From assembly GCA_021845805.1 (NCBI GenBank), contig JAJZVD010000004.1, positions 1 through 64,000 on the forward strand: a stretch of 64,000 nucleotides of DNA, given 5' to 3'. Shown here in pieces: positions 51,722-61,418 of the stretch. Origin of the DNA: Pseudomonadota bacterium (GTDB lineage: Bacteria > Pseudomonadota > Alphaproteobacteria > Rhodobacterales > Rhodobacteraceae). The translations under genes were made by a program, and so were the position numbers. Position 1 is the first letter of the stretch, and each line of letters begins with the position of its first letter. The notes beneath the pieces were generated by a model that ran no database searches, had not been told where the DNA came from, and saw only the letters and a list, made by a program, of their open reading frames with translations.

Positions 51722-52063
51722 CTATTCCTTTTCCATCGTGCATTGCAGCGGATGCTGATGGCGGCGCGAGAAATCCATCACCTGCGCGACCTTGGTTTCC
51801 GCCACCTCGTAGGAGAACACGCCGACCACGGCCAGCCCCTTCTTGTGCACGGTCAGCATGATCTCGAACGCCTGGGCATGGGACAGGCCGAAGAAGCGTT
51901 CCAGCACATGCACCACGAATTCCATCGGCGTGTAATCGTCGTTCAGCAACAACACCTTGTAGAGCGGCGGCCGCTGCGTCCGGGTGCGGGTTTTCGTCAG
52001 CACCGAGGATTCACCGTCACGGCTGTCCTTCTTGTCGGACATCATGAAGGGTGTCAGGGTCAC
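51722..52063 (-). CDS. clpS: ClpS, N-degron adaptor for ClpAP
   Basis: This is an adaptor that binds N-terminal bulky residues and delivers substrates to ClpAP. The core [28 protein letters not shown] contains the Asn-Asp-Asp pocket and Met gate, and [20 protein letters not shown] is the second conserved part. The start is uncertain: a GTG at 52063 has GGAG about nine bases upstream; ATGs at 52045 and 52042 give shorter forms with a flexible N-terminus. clpA is not in the window. Confidence 0.92.
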   Translation of the reverse strand: MTLTPFMMSDKKDSRDGESSVLTKTRTRTQRPPLYKVLLLNDDYTPMEFVVHVLERFFGLSHAQAFEIMLTVHKKGLAVVGVFSYEVAETKVAQVMDFSRRHQHPLQCTMEKE

Positions 52064-52168
52064 GGTGCGGGCTCCACGGAGTCGGGTTTTCGGGGTGCGT
52101 TGCTTAATATAACCGCTGTGGCCCACAGGAAAAGAGGCGGCATGCCGCGATTTGCAGGGGTTTGCGAC

Positions 52169-52876
52169 ATGAGGCGCGCATTGACGGCCATCGGCTTCGA
52201 CGCGGACGACACGCTGTGGCAGAACGAGGTGTTCTTCCGGCTGACGCAGGAGAGGTTTCAGGCACTGCTGGCCGACCATGCCGACCCCGACCACCTGCAT
52301 GACCGCCTGCTGGCCGCGGAGCGGCGCAACCTTGGCCATTACGGCTTCGGCATCAAGGGGTTCACCCTGTCGATGATCGAGACCGCGATCGAGGTGACCG
52401 GGGGCGAGCTGCCCGCCGCGATCATCGGCGAGATCCTGGCCGCCGGGCGCGAGATGCTGGCGCACCCGATCGAATTGCTGCCCGGCGCGCGCGAGACCGT
52501 CGCGGCGCTGGCCGGTCACTATCGCGTCATTCTGATCACCAAGGGCGACCTCTTGGACCAGGAGCGCAAGCTTGCGCAATCGGGTCTGGGCGAGATGTTC
52601 GACGCGGTCGAGATCGTCAGCAACAAGACCCCCGCCGTCTACGAACGGATCTTTGCCGCGCATGGCGGCGCCGGGGCCGGGCTGATGGTGGGGAACTCGC
52701 TGAAATCCGACGTGATCCCGATGCTGGATGCGGGCGGCTGGGGCGTGCATGTTCCCCATGACCTGACCTGGGCGCTGGAGCATGACGAGCCCCCCGCGCA
52801 CCAGCCGCGCTTCTGCCAGATTGCGGGGCTGACCGCGCTTCCCGATCTGGTGGCGCGGATCGAGACCGCCGCCTGA
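52169..52876 (+). CDS. HAD-superfamily hydrolase
   Basis: This 235-residue phosphatase-like protein has HAD motif [11 protein letters not shown] (nucleophile Asp11), motif II ILITKGD (Thr, about 119), a Lys in [13 protein letters not shown] and motif [16 protein letters not shown] with the metal Asp. The cap is the helical C1 type. The substrate is unknown. The ATG at 52169 has AGGGG upstream; an in-frame ATG at 52142 with GAGG could extend it by nine residues. It diverges from clpS. Confidence 0.86.
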   Translation: MRRALTAIGFDADDTLWQNEVFFRLTQERFQALLADHADPDHLHDRLLAAERRNLGHYGFGIKGFTLSMIETAIEVTGGELPAAIIGEILAAGREMLAHPIELLPGARETVAALAGHYRVILITKGDLLDQERKLAQSGLGEMFDAVEIVSNKTPAVYERIFAAHGGAGAGLMVGNSLKSDVIPMLDAGGWGVHVPHDLTWALEHDEPPAHQPRFCQIAGLTALPDLVARIETAA

Positions 52877-53025
52877 CCCCCGGCAGGACTACGGGCCGCG
52901 TGAAGACTTTTGTGAAAGTGCTTGAACACAAGGGTTTTCTAACCGTCCGGCATCTGCTACCCTTCGATCAGGCAGAAAAGCTTCGGACAACGGGGCGGTC
53001 GAGGCAGGAAAAGGGAACCCGAAAC

Positions 53026-54621
53026 GTGTTCACACGGTTGGGGCAGGACATCCGCAGGGCATTCGTCGCTGCAGGTTTCGTGGCAGTCTTCATCATCGCG
53101 CCCGTGCTGGCGATGGCCGCGCCCTATGCGGCGCTGGTCATGGACGAACGCGACGGCCGGGTGATCTATGCCGATAACGCCGATGCGCGGCTGCACCCGG
53201 CGTCGCTGACGAAGATGCTGACGCTCTACATCACCTTCGACGCCATCCGGCGCGGCGAGATCACGCTGGACACGCCGATCAAGGTGACAGCGCATGCGGC
53301 CGGGCAGGCACCGTCGCGGCTGGGTCTGCGGGCCGGGCAGGTGATCGCGCTGCGCTACCTGATCCGTGCGGCGGCGATCAAGTCGGCGAACGATGCAGCG
53401 GCGGCCATCGGCGATGCACTCGGCGGCTCCGAGGCCGGGTTTGCCGATCGGATGAACAAGACCGCCAAGGCGCTGGGGCTGACCAATTCCACCTTCCGCA
53501 ATGCCAACGGGCTGACTGCGGCGGGCCACCTGTCGACCGCGCGCGACATGGCGATCCTGGCGCGGCACCTCTATTACGACTTCCCCGAATACTACAACAT
53601 CTTCTCGCGCCGGGAATCCGATGCGGGGATCGCGACCGTCTACAGCACCAACCGCAAGTTCCTGGAAGAGTATCCGGGTGCCGACGGGCTGAAGACCGGG
53701 TTCACCGTGCCCTCGGGCTTCAACCTGGTGGCCACGGCGCAGCGCGGCAACAAGCGGCTGATCGGGGTAATCTTCGGCGCCACCTCGACGCCCGCGCGCA
53801 ACAAGCAGATGGCGCAACTGCTGGACATGGGCTTTGCCAAGGTCGCCGAGGATGTGCCGGTGCGCAAGCCGCCGCTGCCCGACCTGAGCGGGATCGCGGG
53901 TGGCAAGGCCGCCCCGGCACCGGGCCCCGCCGCGGGCGATCTGGTCGCCGACGCGACCGATGGCAACCCGAACGGCACGCCGACGACCGGCAAGACGGTG
54001 CGGGTCAGCACCGCAGTCGCCACCAGCCTGACCCCGCGACCGCGCCCCGAGAGCCTGGACGCAGGCGCGACCGCCGTGGCGGCCGTGGTGCCCGAGGCGC
54101 GCCCGGCCACGCTGGCCCAGGGCGACACCTCGGACGTGGCCGACACGCCCCCCGCGCCGCGCCCGGCAGAGGGCACCCAGACCGCCGCAGCCGCGACCGC
54201 GGCCGCGGCCGAGGCGGACGGCACGCTGACCAATGTGGCCACCGCCTCGGCGACCGAGGTCGCGCCCACCCCCCTGCCGCCTGCCAAGCCGAAACCCGAA
54301 ATCGTCTTTGCCTCGGTCGCGCCCGCGGGCGAGGCCGCGCCGCCGCCGCAGGCGCCCGAGATTGTCAGCCGCTATTCGACCTCGGGCTCGCGCGACTGGG
54401 CGATCACGCTTGGCCGCTATCCCAGCCGCGACGCCGCCGACAAGGCGCTGCTGCGGGTGGCGCTGGCCGAGCCGACGACGCTGGACGAGACGCTGCGCAA
54501 GATCGTGCCGCGGCCATCGGGTTTCGATGCGACCTTCGTGGGCCTGACGCAGGATCAGGCGGATTTCGCCTGCCGCCGGATCGCCGCCCGCGGGCTGACC
54601 TGTTTCACCCTGTCGCCCTGA
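53026..54621 (+). CDS. D-alanyl-D-alanine carboxypeptidase with C-terminal SPOR domain
   Basis: This is a 531-residue low-molecular-weight penicillin-binding protein. A signal/anchor helix (about 12-32) precedes the S11 peptidase domain with Ser60-x2-Lys63 (PASLTK), Ser120-x-Asn122 (KSAND) and Lys223-Thr-Gly225 (LKTGFT). A long Ala/Pro/Thr-rich linker (about 290-445) leads to a SPOR-like domain (about 455-531, WAITLGRYPSRDAADKALL...) that should bind denuded septal peptidoglycan. The GTG start at 53026 follows AAAGGGAA; an in-frame ATG at 52900 would put about 40 extra residues before the signal. The protein trims peptidoglycan pentapeptides. Confidence 0.92.
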   Translation: MFTRLGQDIRRAFVAAGFVAVFIIAPVLAMAAPYAALVMDERDGRVIYADNADARLHPASLTKMLTLYITFDAIRRGEITLDTPIKVTAHAAGQAPSRLGLRAGQVIALRYLIRAAAIKSANDAAAAIGDALGGSEAGFADRMNKTAKALGLTNSTFRNANGLTAAGHLSTARDMAILARHLYYDFPEYYNIFSRRESDAGIATVYSTNRKFLEEYPGADGLKTGFTVPSGFNLVATAQRGNKRLIGVIFGATSTPARNKQMAQLLDMGFAKVAEDVPVRKPPLPDLSGIAGGKAAPAPGPAAGDLVADATDGNPNGTPTTGKTVRVSTAVATSLTPRPRPESLDAGATAVAAVVPEARPATLAQGDTSDVADTPPAPRPAEGTQTAAAATAAAAEADGTLTNVATASATEVAPTPLPPAKPKPEIVFASVAPAGEAAPPPQAPEIVSRYSTSGSRDWAITLGRYPSRDAADKALLRVALAEPTTLDETLRKIVPRPSGFDATFVGLTQDQADFACRRIAARGLTCFTLSP

Positions 54622-54679
54622 CGATCCCCGCTTGCGCTCCGGGTCCGGTGCGGGCACCAAGCCGCAAACGGAGGATCGC

Positions 54680-55378
54680 ATGACCGACTACGCCCTGCCC
54701 CTGCCCCCGCAGCCCAGCGTCGCCATCGCAGGCAGCGCCGCCCGCTTTCCGGTGCGCCGCATCTTCTGCGTCGGCCGCAACTATGCCGAACACGCGCGCG
54801 AGATGGGCAACGACCCGACGAAAGAACCGCCGTTCTTCTTCACCAAGCCCGCCGATGCGCTGGTGGAAGACGGGGCAACGATCGCCTACCCCCCCGCCAC
54901 GCGCGACCTGCACCACGAGGCGGAACTGGTGATCGCCATCGGCACCGGCGGGGCGGACATTCCCGAGGATCGGGCGCTGTCGCATGTCTGGGGCTATGCG
55001 CCCGGCAACGACCTGACCCGGCGCGACCTGCAGGCCGAGGCGAAGGCCGCGCGGCGCCCGTGGGACATGGCGAAGGCCTTCGACGCCTCGGCGGTCTGCG
55101 GCGCGATCGTGCCGGTGGCGCGCTGCGGCCACCCGGCGCGCGCCACGATCCGCTGCACGGTGAACGGTGCGCTGCGGCAAGAGGCCGACATCGCCGACAT
55201 GATCTGGCCGGTGGCCGGCATCATCGCCCATCTGTCGCGGCTGGTCACGCTGGCGCCGGGCGACCTGATCTATACCGGCACCCCTGCCGGGGTCGGCGCC
55301 ATCGCGCCAGGCGAAAGCTGCGTGGTCGAGATCGCGGGGCTGGGCCGGGCGGGCGTGACGGTCACCGCGACGGGCTGA
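54680..55378 (+). CDS. Fumarylacetoacetate hydrolase-family protein (fumarylpyruvate hydrolase-like)
   Basis: This 232-residue metal-dependent C-C hydrolase has the FAH core: IFCVGRNYAEHAREMG (about 29-44), FFTKPADALV, the metal ligands in LHHEAELVIAIG (Glu residues, about 77-88) and the Asp in GYAPGNDLTRRDLQ. The closing LIYTGTPAGVG is diagnostic. By length it fits fumarylpyruvate or acylpyruvate hydrolases and oxaloacetate decarboxylases of this family. GGAGG precedes the ATG. There are no aromatic-degradation genes nearby to fix the substrate. Confidence 0.88.
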   Translation: MTDYALPLPPQPSVAIAGSAARFPVRRIFCVGRNYAEHAREMGNDPTKEPPFFFTKPADALVEDGATIAYPPATRDLHHEAELVIAIGTGGADIPEDRALSHVWGYAPGNDLTRRDLQAEAKAARRPWDMAKAFDASAVCGAIVPVARCGHPARATIRCTVNGALRQEADIADMIWPVAGIIAHLSRLVTLAPGDLIYTGTPAGVGAIAPGESCVVEIAGLGRAGVTVTATG

Positions 55379-55398
55379 GGGAACGGGCCGGGCGGCGA

Positions 55399-55953
55399 TC
55401 AGCCGCCCGCCATCATCGCGGTCAGGATCGCCTTGGCGCTGTCGCTGTTCCAGTCGGCCTCGCCGATCAGGCGCGCCACCTCCTTGCCCTCGGGGTTCAG
55501 GATCAGCGTGACGGGCAGCCCCATGACGCCGATGGCGCGGGCCAGTTGCGCATCGGGGTCCATCCGCACCGGCAGATGGGTCACGCCCTGGTCGGCGAAG
55601 AACTTCTGCACACCGGCCACCGAATTGCGCAGCGTCGCCACCGGCACCACGGCCAGCTTGTCGCCCATCTCGGCCTGAAGCCGGTCGAGCGTGGGCATCT
55701 CCTTGCGGCAGGGCGCGCACCAGGTGGCCCAGAAGTTCAGCACCACATACTTGCCCGCATAGTCTGACAGGTGATGGGCCGCGCCGGTCTCGTCGGTGAT
55801 CGGCAGGTCGGGCACCGCCGCAGCGGGCACTGTGAAGGACATCTTCTCCATGTCGCCCTTGGCCAGCGCGCGCAGCGCCCCGGGATCGGCGACGGCGGCA
55901 TTTGCACCAAGCGCAAGGGCCGCGTAGAAGACGGCGCAAACAAGACGACGCAT
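55399..55953 (-). CDS. TlpA/ResA-like exported thioredoxin
   Basis: This is a 184-residue periplasmic protein with a signal peptide (to about residue 22) and a thioredoxin fold carrying the active site Cys79-Ala-Pro-Cys82 in [12 protein letters not shown]. The cis-Pro lies in [13 protein letters not shown]. TlpA-type proteins reduce apocytochrome c or CuA-site cysteines and help cytochrome oxidase assembly. GGAGGGGA precedes the ATG. The gene is divergent from argH with only 22 bases between the starts, so the promoters must overlap the opposite coding regions. Confidence 0.92.
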   Translation of the reverse strand: MRRLVCAVFYAALALGANAAVADPGALRALAKGDMEKMSFTVPAAAVPDLPITDETGAAHHLSDYAGKYVVLNFWATWCAPCRKEMPTLDRLQAEMGDKLAVVPVATLRNSVAGVQKFFADQGVTHLPVRMDPDAQLARAIGVMGLPVTLILNPEGKEVARLIGEADWNSDSAKAILTAMMAGG

Positions 55954-55975
55954 TTCCCCTCCGAAAGGCCCGACG

Positions 55976-57385
55976 ATGACCGACAAGCCCGAAAGCGAGA
56001 CCAAGGCCGCGAACGCGATGTGGGGCGGGCGCTTTGCCGCGGGGCCGGACGCGATCATGGAGGCGATCAACGCCTCGATCGGGTTTGACCAGCGGCTGCA
56101 CGCCCAGGACATCGCGGGCTCGCGGGCCCATGCCGCGATGTTGGCGGCACAGGGTATCATTGCTTCTAGTGACGCCGAGGCGATCCGGAAAGGGCTTCTC
56201 ACGGTGTTGTCAGAGATCGAGGCGGGCGGCTTTGCCTTCTCGACCGCGCTGGAAGACATCCACATGAACGTCGAGGCGCGGCTGAAAGAGGTGATCGGCG
56301 AGCCCGCGGGCCGCCTGCACACCGCCCGCAGCCGCAACGATCAGGTGGCAACCGACTTCCGGCTCTGGGTGCGCGAGCAGGCCGATGCCGCGGTCGCGGG
56401 GATCACCGCGCTGCAACGCGCGCTGCTGGCGCAGGCCGAGGCGGGCGCCGACTGGGTGATGCCGGGCTTCACCCATCTTCAGACCGCGCAGCCGGTGACC
56501 TGGGGCCACCACATGATGGCCTATGTGGAAATGCTGGGCCGCGACGCGGGCCGGTTCCGCGATGCGCGGACGCGGATGAACGAATGCCCGCTGGGGGCTG
56601 CGGCACTGGCGGGAACCTCGTTCCCGATCGACCGGCATGCCACGGCCGCAGCGCTGGGGTTCGACCGGCCGATGGCCAATTCGCTCGATGCCGTGGCCGA
56701 CCGCGATTTCGCGCTGGAATTCCTGTCGGCCGCCTCGATCTGCGCCATGCACCTGAGCCGGTTCGCCGAAGAACTGGTGATCTGGTCCTCGGCCCAGTTC
56801 CGGTTCGTCCGGCTCAGCGACCGGTTCTCGACCGGCTCGTCGATCATGCCGCAAAAGCGCAACCCCGACGCGGCCGAACTGCTGCGCGCCAAGATCGGCC
56901 GCATCCTGGGGGCGACGGTGGCGCTGTTCACCGTGATGAAGGGGCTGCCGCTGGCCTATTCGAAGGACATGCAGGAAGACAAGGAACAGGTCTTCGATGC
57001 CGCCGACAGCCTGATGCTGTCGCTGGCGGCGATGACCGGTATGGTGCAGGACATGACCGCCAACCGCGAGGTCCTGCGGGCAGCGGCATCTTCCGGCTTT
57101 TCCACCGCGACCGACCTGGCCGACTGGCTGGTGCGCGCGCTTGGCCTGCCCTTCCGCGAGGCGCATCACGTCACCGGCAGCCTTGTGGCGCTGGCCGAGG
57201 GGAAGGGCTGCGATCTGCCCGAACTGACGCTGGCCGAAATGCAGGCTGCCCATCCGGGCATCACCCAAGAGGTGTATTCGGTGCTGGGCGTCGACAATTC
57301 GGTGCGCAGTCGGCAAAGCTACGGCGGAACCGCCCCCGATCAGGTGCGCGCGCAGGTCGCGCGCTGGAAGGAGATGCTCGCATGA
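55976..57385 (+). CDS. argH: Argininosuccinate lyase
   Basis: This is a 469-residue enzyme splitting argininosuccinate into arginine and fumarate. Conserved regions of the fumarase/aspartase superfamily are present: [11 protein letters not shown], the [13 protein letters not shown] segment (about 110-122), [18 protein letters not shown] and the signature [12 protein letters not shown] (about 285-296), whose flexible Ser is the catalytic acid/base. It begins an operon with an LptM-like lipoprotein gene (ATGA overlap) and lysA, linking arginine and lysine synthesis. Confidence 0.98.
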   Translation: MTDKPESETKAANAMWGGRFAAGPDAIMEAINASIGFDQRLHAQDIAGSRAHAAMLAAQGIIASSDAEAIRKGLLTVLSEIEAGGFAFSTALEDIHMNVEARLKEVIGEPAGRLHTARSRNDQVATDFRLWVREQADAAVAGITALQRALLAQAEAGADWVMPGFTHLQTAQPVTWGHHMMAYVEMLGRDAGRFRDARTRMNECPLGAAALAGTSFPIDRHATAAALGFDRPMANSLDAVADRDFALEFLSAASICAMHLSRFAEELVIWSSAQFRFVRLSDRFSTGSSIMPQKRNPDAAELLRAKIGRILGATVALFTVMKGLPLAYSKDMQEDKEQVFDAADSLMLSLAAMTGMVQDMTANREVLRAAASSGFSTATDLADWLVRALGLPFREAHHVTGSLVALAEGKGCDLPELTLAEMQAAHPGITQEVYSVLGVDNSVRSRQSYGGTAPDQVRAQVARWKEMLA

Positions 57386-57525
57386 AACCGGCGTTGATCC
57401 TGATCCTGCTGGCGCTGGCCGGCTGCGGCGTCGATGGCCCGCCCACCGCGCCGAACGGCACCAGCCCCAGCGCGAAGGTTTCCATCTCTGGCACGGCGCA
57501 GGTCGGCGTCGCGGGCAAGCTCTAG
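57382..57525 (+). CDS. LptM/YifL-like small lipoprotein
   Basis: This is a 47-residue lipoprotein: signal [15 protein letters not shown] with lipobox LAGC (Cys15), then GVDGPPTAP and a Ser/Gly-rich tail. The GCGxxGPxxxP pattern right after the lipid cysteine is that of LptM (YifL), which helps oxidative maturation of the LPS translocon LptDE. The mature part is shorter than in E. coli. Its ATG overlaps the argH stop, and lysA follows 7 bases later, the same neighbourhood as lptM homologues next to lysine-pathway genes in other Proteobacteria. Confidence 0.75.
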   Translation: MKPALILILLALAGCGVDGPPTAPNGTSPSAKVSISGTAQVGVAGKL

Positions 57526-57532
57526 GAACACC

Positions 57533-58798
57533 ATGGACCATTTCCTTTACCGCAACGGCGTGCTGCATGCCGAAGACGTGCCGGTGGCCGAGATCGCGGC
57601 GCAGGTCGGCACCCCGGTCTACATCTATTCCGCCGCCACCCTGACCCGGCATTTCCGCCTGTTCCAGGAGGCGCTGAGCCCGCTGCCCCATCTGGTCTGC
57701 TTTGCCATCAAGTCGCTGTCGAACGTCGCGGTGCTGAAGCTGCTGGGCGATCTGGGCGCGGGCATGGACGTGGTGTCGATCGGCGAATACCTGCGCGCCA
57801 AGGCCGCGGGCGTGCCGGGCGAACGGATCGTCTTTTCCGGCGTCGGCAAGACGCGCGCGGAAATGCGGGCGGCGCTGGAAGGCGGCATCCGGCAGTTCAA
57901 CGTGGAAAGCGAGCCCGAGCTCATGGCGCTGTCCGAGGTGGCGACAAGCCTCGGGAAGGTGGCGCCGATCACCGTGCGGGTGAACCCCGACGTGGACGCC
58001 AGGACCCACGCCAAGATCGCCACGGGCAAGAAGGAAAACAAGTTCGGCATCCCGATTTCCCGCGCGTCCGAGGTCTATGCGCTGGCCGCCCGCCTGCCGG
58101 GGATCGAGGTGGTGGGCATCGACGTGCATATCGGCAGCCAGCTGGCCGAACTGGCCCCGTTCGAGGCGGCCTTCGGCAAGGTGGCCGAGCTGACGCAGCG
58201 CCTGCGCGCCGAAGGGCACGACATCCGCCGCCTGGATCTGGGCGGCGGTCTGGGCATTCCCTACACCCGCGGCAACGAGGCGCCGCCCCTGCCCATGCAT
58301 TATGGCGAGATCATCAAGCGCAGCGTCGGCCACCTTGGCTGCGAGATCGAGATCGAGCCGGGGCGGCTGATCTCGGGCAATGCCGGGCTGCTGGTGACCG
58401 AGGTAATCTATGTGAAATCCGGTGAAGACCGCGATTTCCTGATCGTGGACGCGGCAATGAACGATCTTGTGCGCCCGTCGATGTATGACGCGCATCACGA
58501 CATCGTGCCGGTGGTGGAACCCGCCGCCGGGGTGGATCAGCACCCCTATGACGTGGTGGGCCCGATCTGCGAGACGGGCGACACCTTCGCCCGCGCCCGC
58601 GCGCTGCCCCCGCTTGCGGCGGGTGACCTGATCGCCTTCCGCTCGGCCGGGGCGTATGGGGCGGTGATGGCGTCGGAATACAATTCCCGCCCGCTGGTGC
58701 CCGAGGTTCTGGTGAAAGGCGAACACTTCGCTGTCATTCGGTCGCGTCCGTCCTATATCGAAATCGTGAACCGCGATAGCATTCCGGAATGGCTCTGA
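57533..58798 (+). CDS. lysA: Diaminopimelate decarboxylase
   Basis: This is a 421-residue PLP enzyme of fold III converting meso-diaminopimelate to lysine. The PLP lysine is Lys60 in CFAIKSLSN; HIGSQL, the Gly-rich LDLGGGLGIPY and EPGRLI follow, and the active-site Cys from the partner subunit is in GPICETGDTFA (about 343-353). The ATG at 57533 lies 7 bases after the lipoprotein gene stop. It is third in the argH operon. Confidence 0.98.
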   Translation: MDHFLYRNGVLHAEDVPVAEIAAQVGTPVYIYSAATLTRHFRLFQEALSPLPHLVCFAIKSLSNVAVLKLLGDLGAGMDVVSIGEYLRAKAAGVPGERIVFSGVGKTRAEMRAALEGGIRQFNVESEPELMALSEVATSLGKVAPITVRVNPDVDARTHAKIATGKKENKFGIPISRASEVYALAARLPGIEVVGIDVHIGSQLAELAPFEAAFGKVAELTQRLRAEGHDIRRLDLGGGLGIPYTRGNEAPPLPMHYGEIIKRSVGHLGCEIEIEPGRLISGNAGLLVTEVIYVKSGEDRDFLIVDAAMNDLVRPSMYDAHHDIVPVVEPAAGVDQHPYDVVGPICETGDTFARARALPPLAAGDLIAFRSAGAYGAVMASEYNSRPLVPEVLVKGEHFAVIRSRPSYIEIVNRDSIPEWL

Positions 58799-58832
58799 GC
58801 CGCTTCCGGCGCGGACGGGCGGGAAAGGACGC

Positions 58833-61412
58833 ATGCGCGAGGACACCCAGACCCCCGATCCGGCCCTGCACCGGATCCGATGGCCGCTCCGGCTGACCCG
58901 GCTTGGCCTTCTGGCCGAACGGCTGGTGCAGTCGTTCTGGCCGGTCTGGACCGTTGCGCTGCTGCTGATGGCCGGGCTCGCCTTCGGGCTGGTCGACGAA
59001 TTGCCGGTGGAAATCGCCTGGGCCGTGCTGATGTTCGGGCTGGGCACCATCGTCTGGGGGCTGGTCTCGGGGCTGCGGGGCTTTCGCTGGCCGGGGGCGG
59101 CCGATGCGGTGGCGCGGCTGGACGCATCGCTGCCCGGGCGGCCGCTGGCGGCACTGGCCGATACCCAGGCCGTGGGCGCCGACGACCCCGCCTCGGCCGA
59201 GGTCTGGCAGGCCCACCGCGACCGGATGGCCGCCCGCGCTGCCACGGCCAAGGCGGTCGAGCCCGACCTGAAGCTTGCCCGGCGCGATCCCTACGCGCTG
59301 CGCTACGTCGCGCTGCTGGCCTTCGTTCTGGCGGTGCTGTTCGGCTCGGCCTGGCGGCTGACGGTGGCAGGCCCCCTGCCCCCGCCGGGGCAGGCGGTGT
59401 CGGCGGGGCCGACCTGGGAAGGCTGGATCCAGCCGCCGCCCTATACCGGCAAGCCCTCGCTTTACCTCAACGACGTCGCGAAGCCCGATTTCAGCGCGCC
59501 GGTCGGCAGCAAGGTCACGCTGCGGCTTTACGGCAGCGTGGGCACCCTGACGGTGGGCGAAACCGTCTCGGGGCGGACCGGGGTGGTCGACAGCGCCGCG
59601 ACGCCCGAGCAGACCTTTCCGCTGACCCGTTCGGGCAAGATCACGATCAACGGTCCCGGCGGGCGCAGCTGGCAGGTGACGGCGGTCGCCGACCAGCCGC
59701 CCAAGGTGACGATCCTGAGCAAGCCCGACCGCAAGGCCAGCGGCGAGATGCAGCTTTCCTTCCGCGCCAGCGACGACTACGGCGTGGTGAAGGGCACCGC
59801 GACCATCGCGTTGAACCTGTCGGCGGTGGATCGCCGCTATGGCCTTGCCGTGCCACCCGAAGCGCGGGCGCCAATCGTGCTGGACCTGCCGATGCCGCTG
59901 AACGGGCAGCGCAAGGATTTCTCGGAGGTTCTGGTCGAAGACCTGTCGAAATCCGCCTGGGCCAACCTTCCGGTGACGATCACCCTGACGGTGCAGGATG
60001 CGGCCGGGCAGTCCGGCAGTTCGGCAGTGATGGAGACCGACCTGCCCGGCCGCCGCTTCTTCGACCCGCTGGCCGCGGCGGTGATCGAGATGCGGCGCGA
60101 CCTGCTGTGGTCGATGGCCAATGCGCGTCGAACCGACGAGATCCTGCGCGCCATCACCTACAAGCCCGCAGGTTTCATCAAGAACCAGAAGGCCTACCTG
60201 CTGCTGCGGGTGGCGATGCGGCGGCTGGAGGCGGGGATCGACACCGGCCTGACCCCCGCGATCCGCGACGAGGTGGCCGAGGCCCTGTGGCAGGTGGCGG
60301 TCCAATTCGAGGATGGCACGCTGTCGGATGCGCTCGACCGGTTGCGCCAGGCGCAGGAAAGGCTGTCAGAGGCGATCCGCCGCGGCGCCAGCAAGGACGA
60401 GATCGCGAAGCTGATGCAGGACATGAACAAGGCCCTGCACGACTATGTGGCCAAGCTTGCCCAGGAACAGCAGGGCAAGGACCAGCAGACCTCGCAGGCG
60501 CAGCCGGGGATGACCATCAACGGCGACCAGATGCAGCAATTGCTGGACCGGTTGCAGCAACTGATGGAACAGGGCCGGATGGCCGAGGCGCAGCAGTTGC
60601 TGGACCGGTTGCAGCAGTTGACGCAGAACATGCAGGTGGCACAGGGCAAGGACGGCATGCAGGTGCCCGGCGGGCAATCCATGCAGGGCCTGCAGGACAC
60701 CCTGCGCCAGCAGCAGAACCTGTCGGACAAGACCTTTCAGGACCTGCAGAACCAGTTCAACCAACCCGGCCAGCAGGGGCAACAGGGCCAGGACGGCCAG
60801 CAGGGGCAGGATGGGCAGCAGGGCCAGAACGGTCAGGGCGGCGGCGCTCAGCCGGGTCAGGGCGGGCAGCAGGGCGGCGTGGGGCAGGATGGCAACGGCC
60901 AGGGCGGCCAGGGGCTTGCCGACCGCCAGCAGGCGCTGCGCGACCAGTTGAACCGGCAGATGCAGGGCAACCTGCCCGGCGCCGGAACCGATCAGGGCAA
61001 TGCCGCGCGCGATGCGCTGGGCCGCGCCGGACAGGCGATGGACCAGGCCGAACAGGCGCTGCGCGACGGCGACAACGCGGGCGCGCTGGACAAGCAGGCG
61101 CAGGCGATGGATGCGCTGCGCGAGGGGCTGCACGCGCTGGATCAGGCGATGAACAAGGGGCAGCCCGGCAGCCAGGGGCAACCCGGCCAATCCGATACCG
61201 CCTCGGCCTCGGGCCCGCGCGGGCAAAGCGACCCGCTGGGCCGCCAGGTAGGCCAGACCGGCGCATTGGGCACCGGGCAGGACATGTTGCAGGGCGAGGA
61301 TGTCTACCGCCGGGCGCGCGAGATCCTGGACGAACTGCGCAAGCGCTCTGGCGACCCGTCGCGCCCGGCGATCGAGCGCGACTACCTGAAACGCCTGTTG
61401 CAGCTGTTCTGA
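58833..61412 (+). CDS. TIGR02302 (DUF4175) membrane protein with Gln/Gly-rich repeats
   Basis: This is an 859-residue protein of unknown function, widespread in Alphaproteobacteria. The N-terminal part has about three membrane helices (about 35-50, 58-80 and 150-172), then a large periplasmic region with beta-type folds (about 190-390), a helical Gln-rich zone (about 500-640) and a low-complexity stretch (about 645-705) made of repeated QQGQ, DGQQGQ and GQGG units, then charged helices to the end. AAAGGAC precedes the ATG at 58833. It follows lysA by 34 bases and probably shares the transcript. Confidence 0.85.
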   Translation: MREDTQTPDPALHRIRWPLRLTRLGLLAERLVQSFWPVWTVALLLMAGLAFGLVDELPVEIAWAVLMFGLGTIVWGLVSGLRGFRWPGAADAVARLDASLPGRPLAALADTQAVGADDPASAEVWQAHRDRMAARAATAKAVEPDLKLARRDPYALRYVALLAFVLAVLFGSAWRLTVAGPLPPPGQAVSAGPTWEGWIQPPPYTGKPSLYLNDVAKPDFSAPVGSKVTLRLYGSVGTLTVGETVSGRTGVVDSAATPEQTFPLTRSGKITINGPGGRSWQVTAVADQPPKVTILSKPDRKASGEMQLSFRASDDYGVVKGTATIALNLSAVDRRYGLAVPPEARAPIVLDLPMPLNGQRKDFSEVLVEDLSKSAWANLPVTITLTVQDAAGQSGSSAVMETDLPGRRFFDPLAAAVIEMRRDLLWSMANARRTDEILRAITYKPAGFIKNQKAYLLLRVAMRRLEAGIDTGLTPAIRDEVAEALWQVAVQFEDGTLSDALDRLRQAQERLSEAIRRGASKDEIAKLMQDMNKALHDYVAKLAQEQQGKDQQTSQAQPGMTINGDQMQQLLDRLQQLMEQGRMAEAQQLLDRLQQLTQNMQVAQGKDGMQVPGGQSMQGLQDTLRQQQNLSDKTFQDLQNQFNQPGQQGQQGQDGQQGQDGQQGQNGQGGGAQPGQGGQQGGVGQDGNGQGGQGLADRQQALRDQLNRQMQGNLPGAGTDQGNAARDALGRAGQAMDQAEQALRDGDNAGALDKQAQAMDALREGLHALDQAMNKGQPGSQGQPGQSDTASASGPRGQSDPLGRQVGQTGALGTGQDMLQGEDVYRRAREILDELRKRSGDPSRPAIERDYLKRLLQLF

Positions 61413-61418
61413 CTGGCC

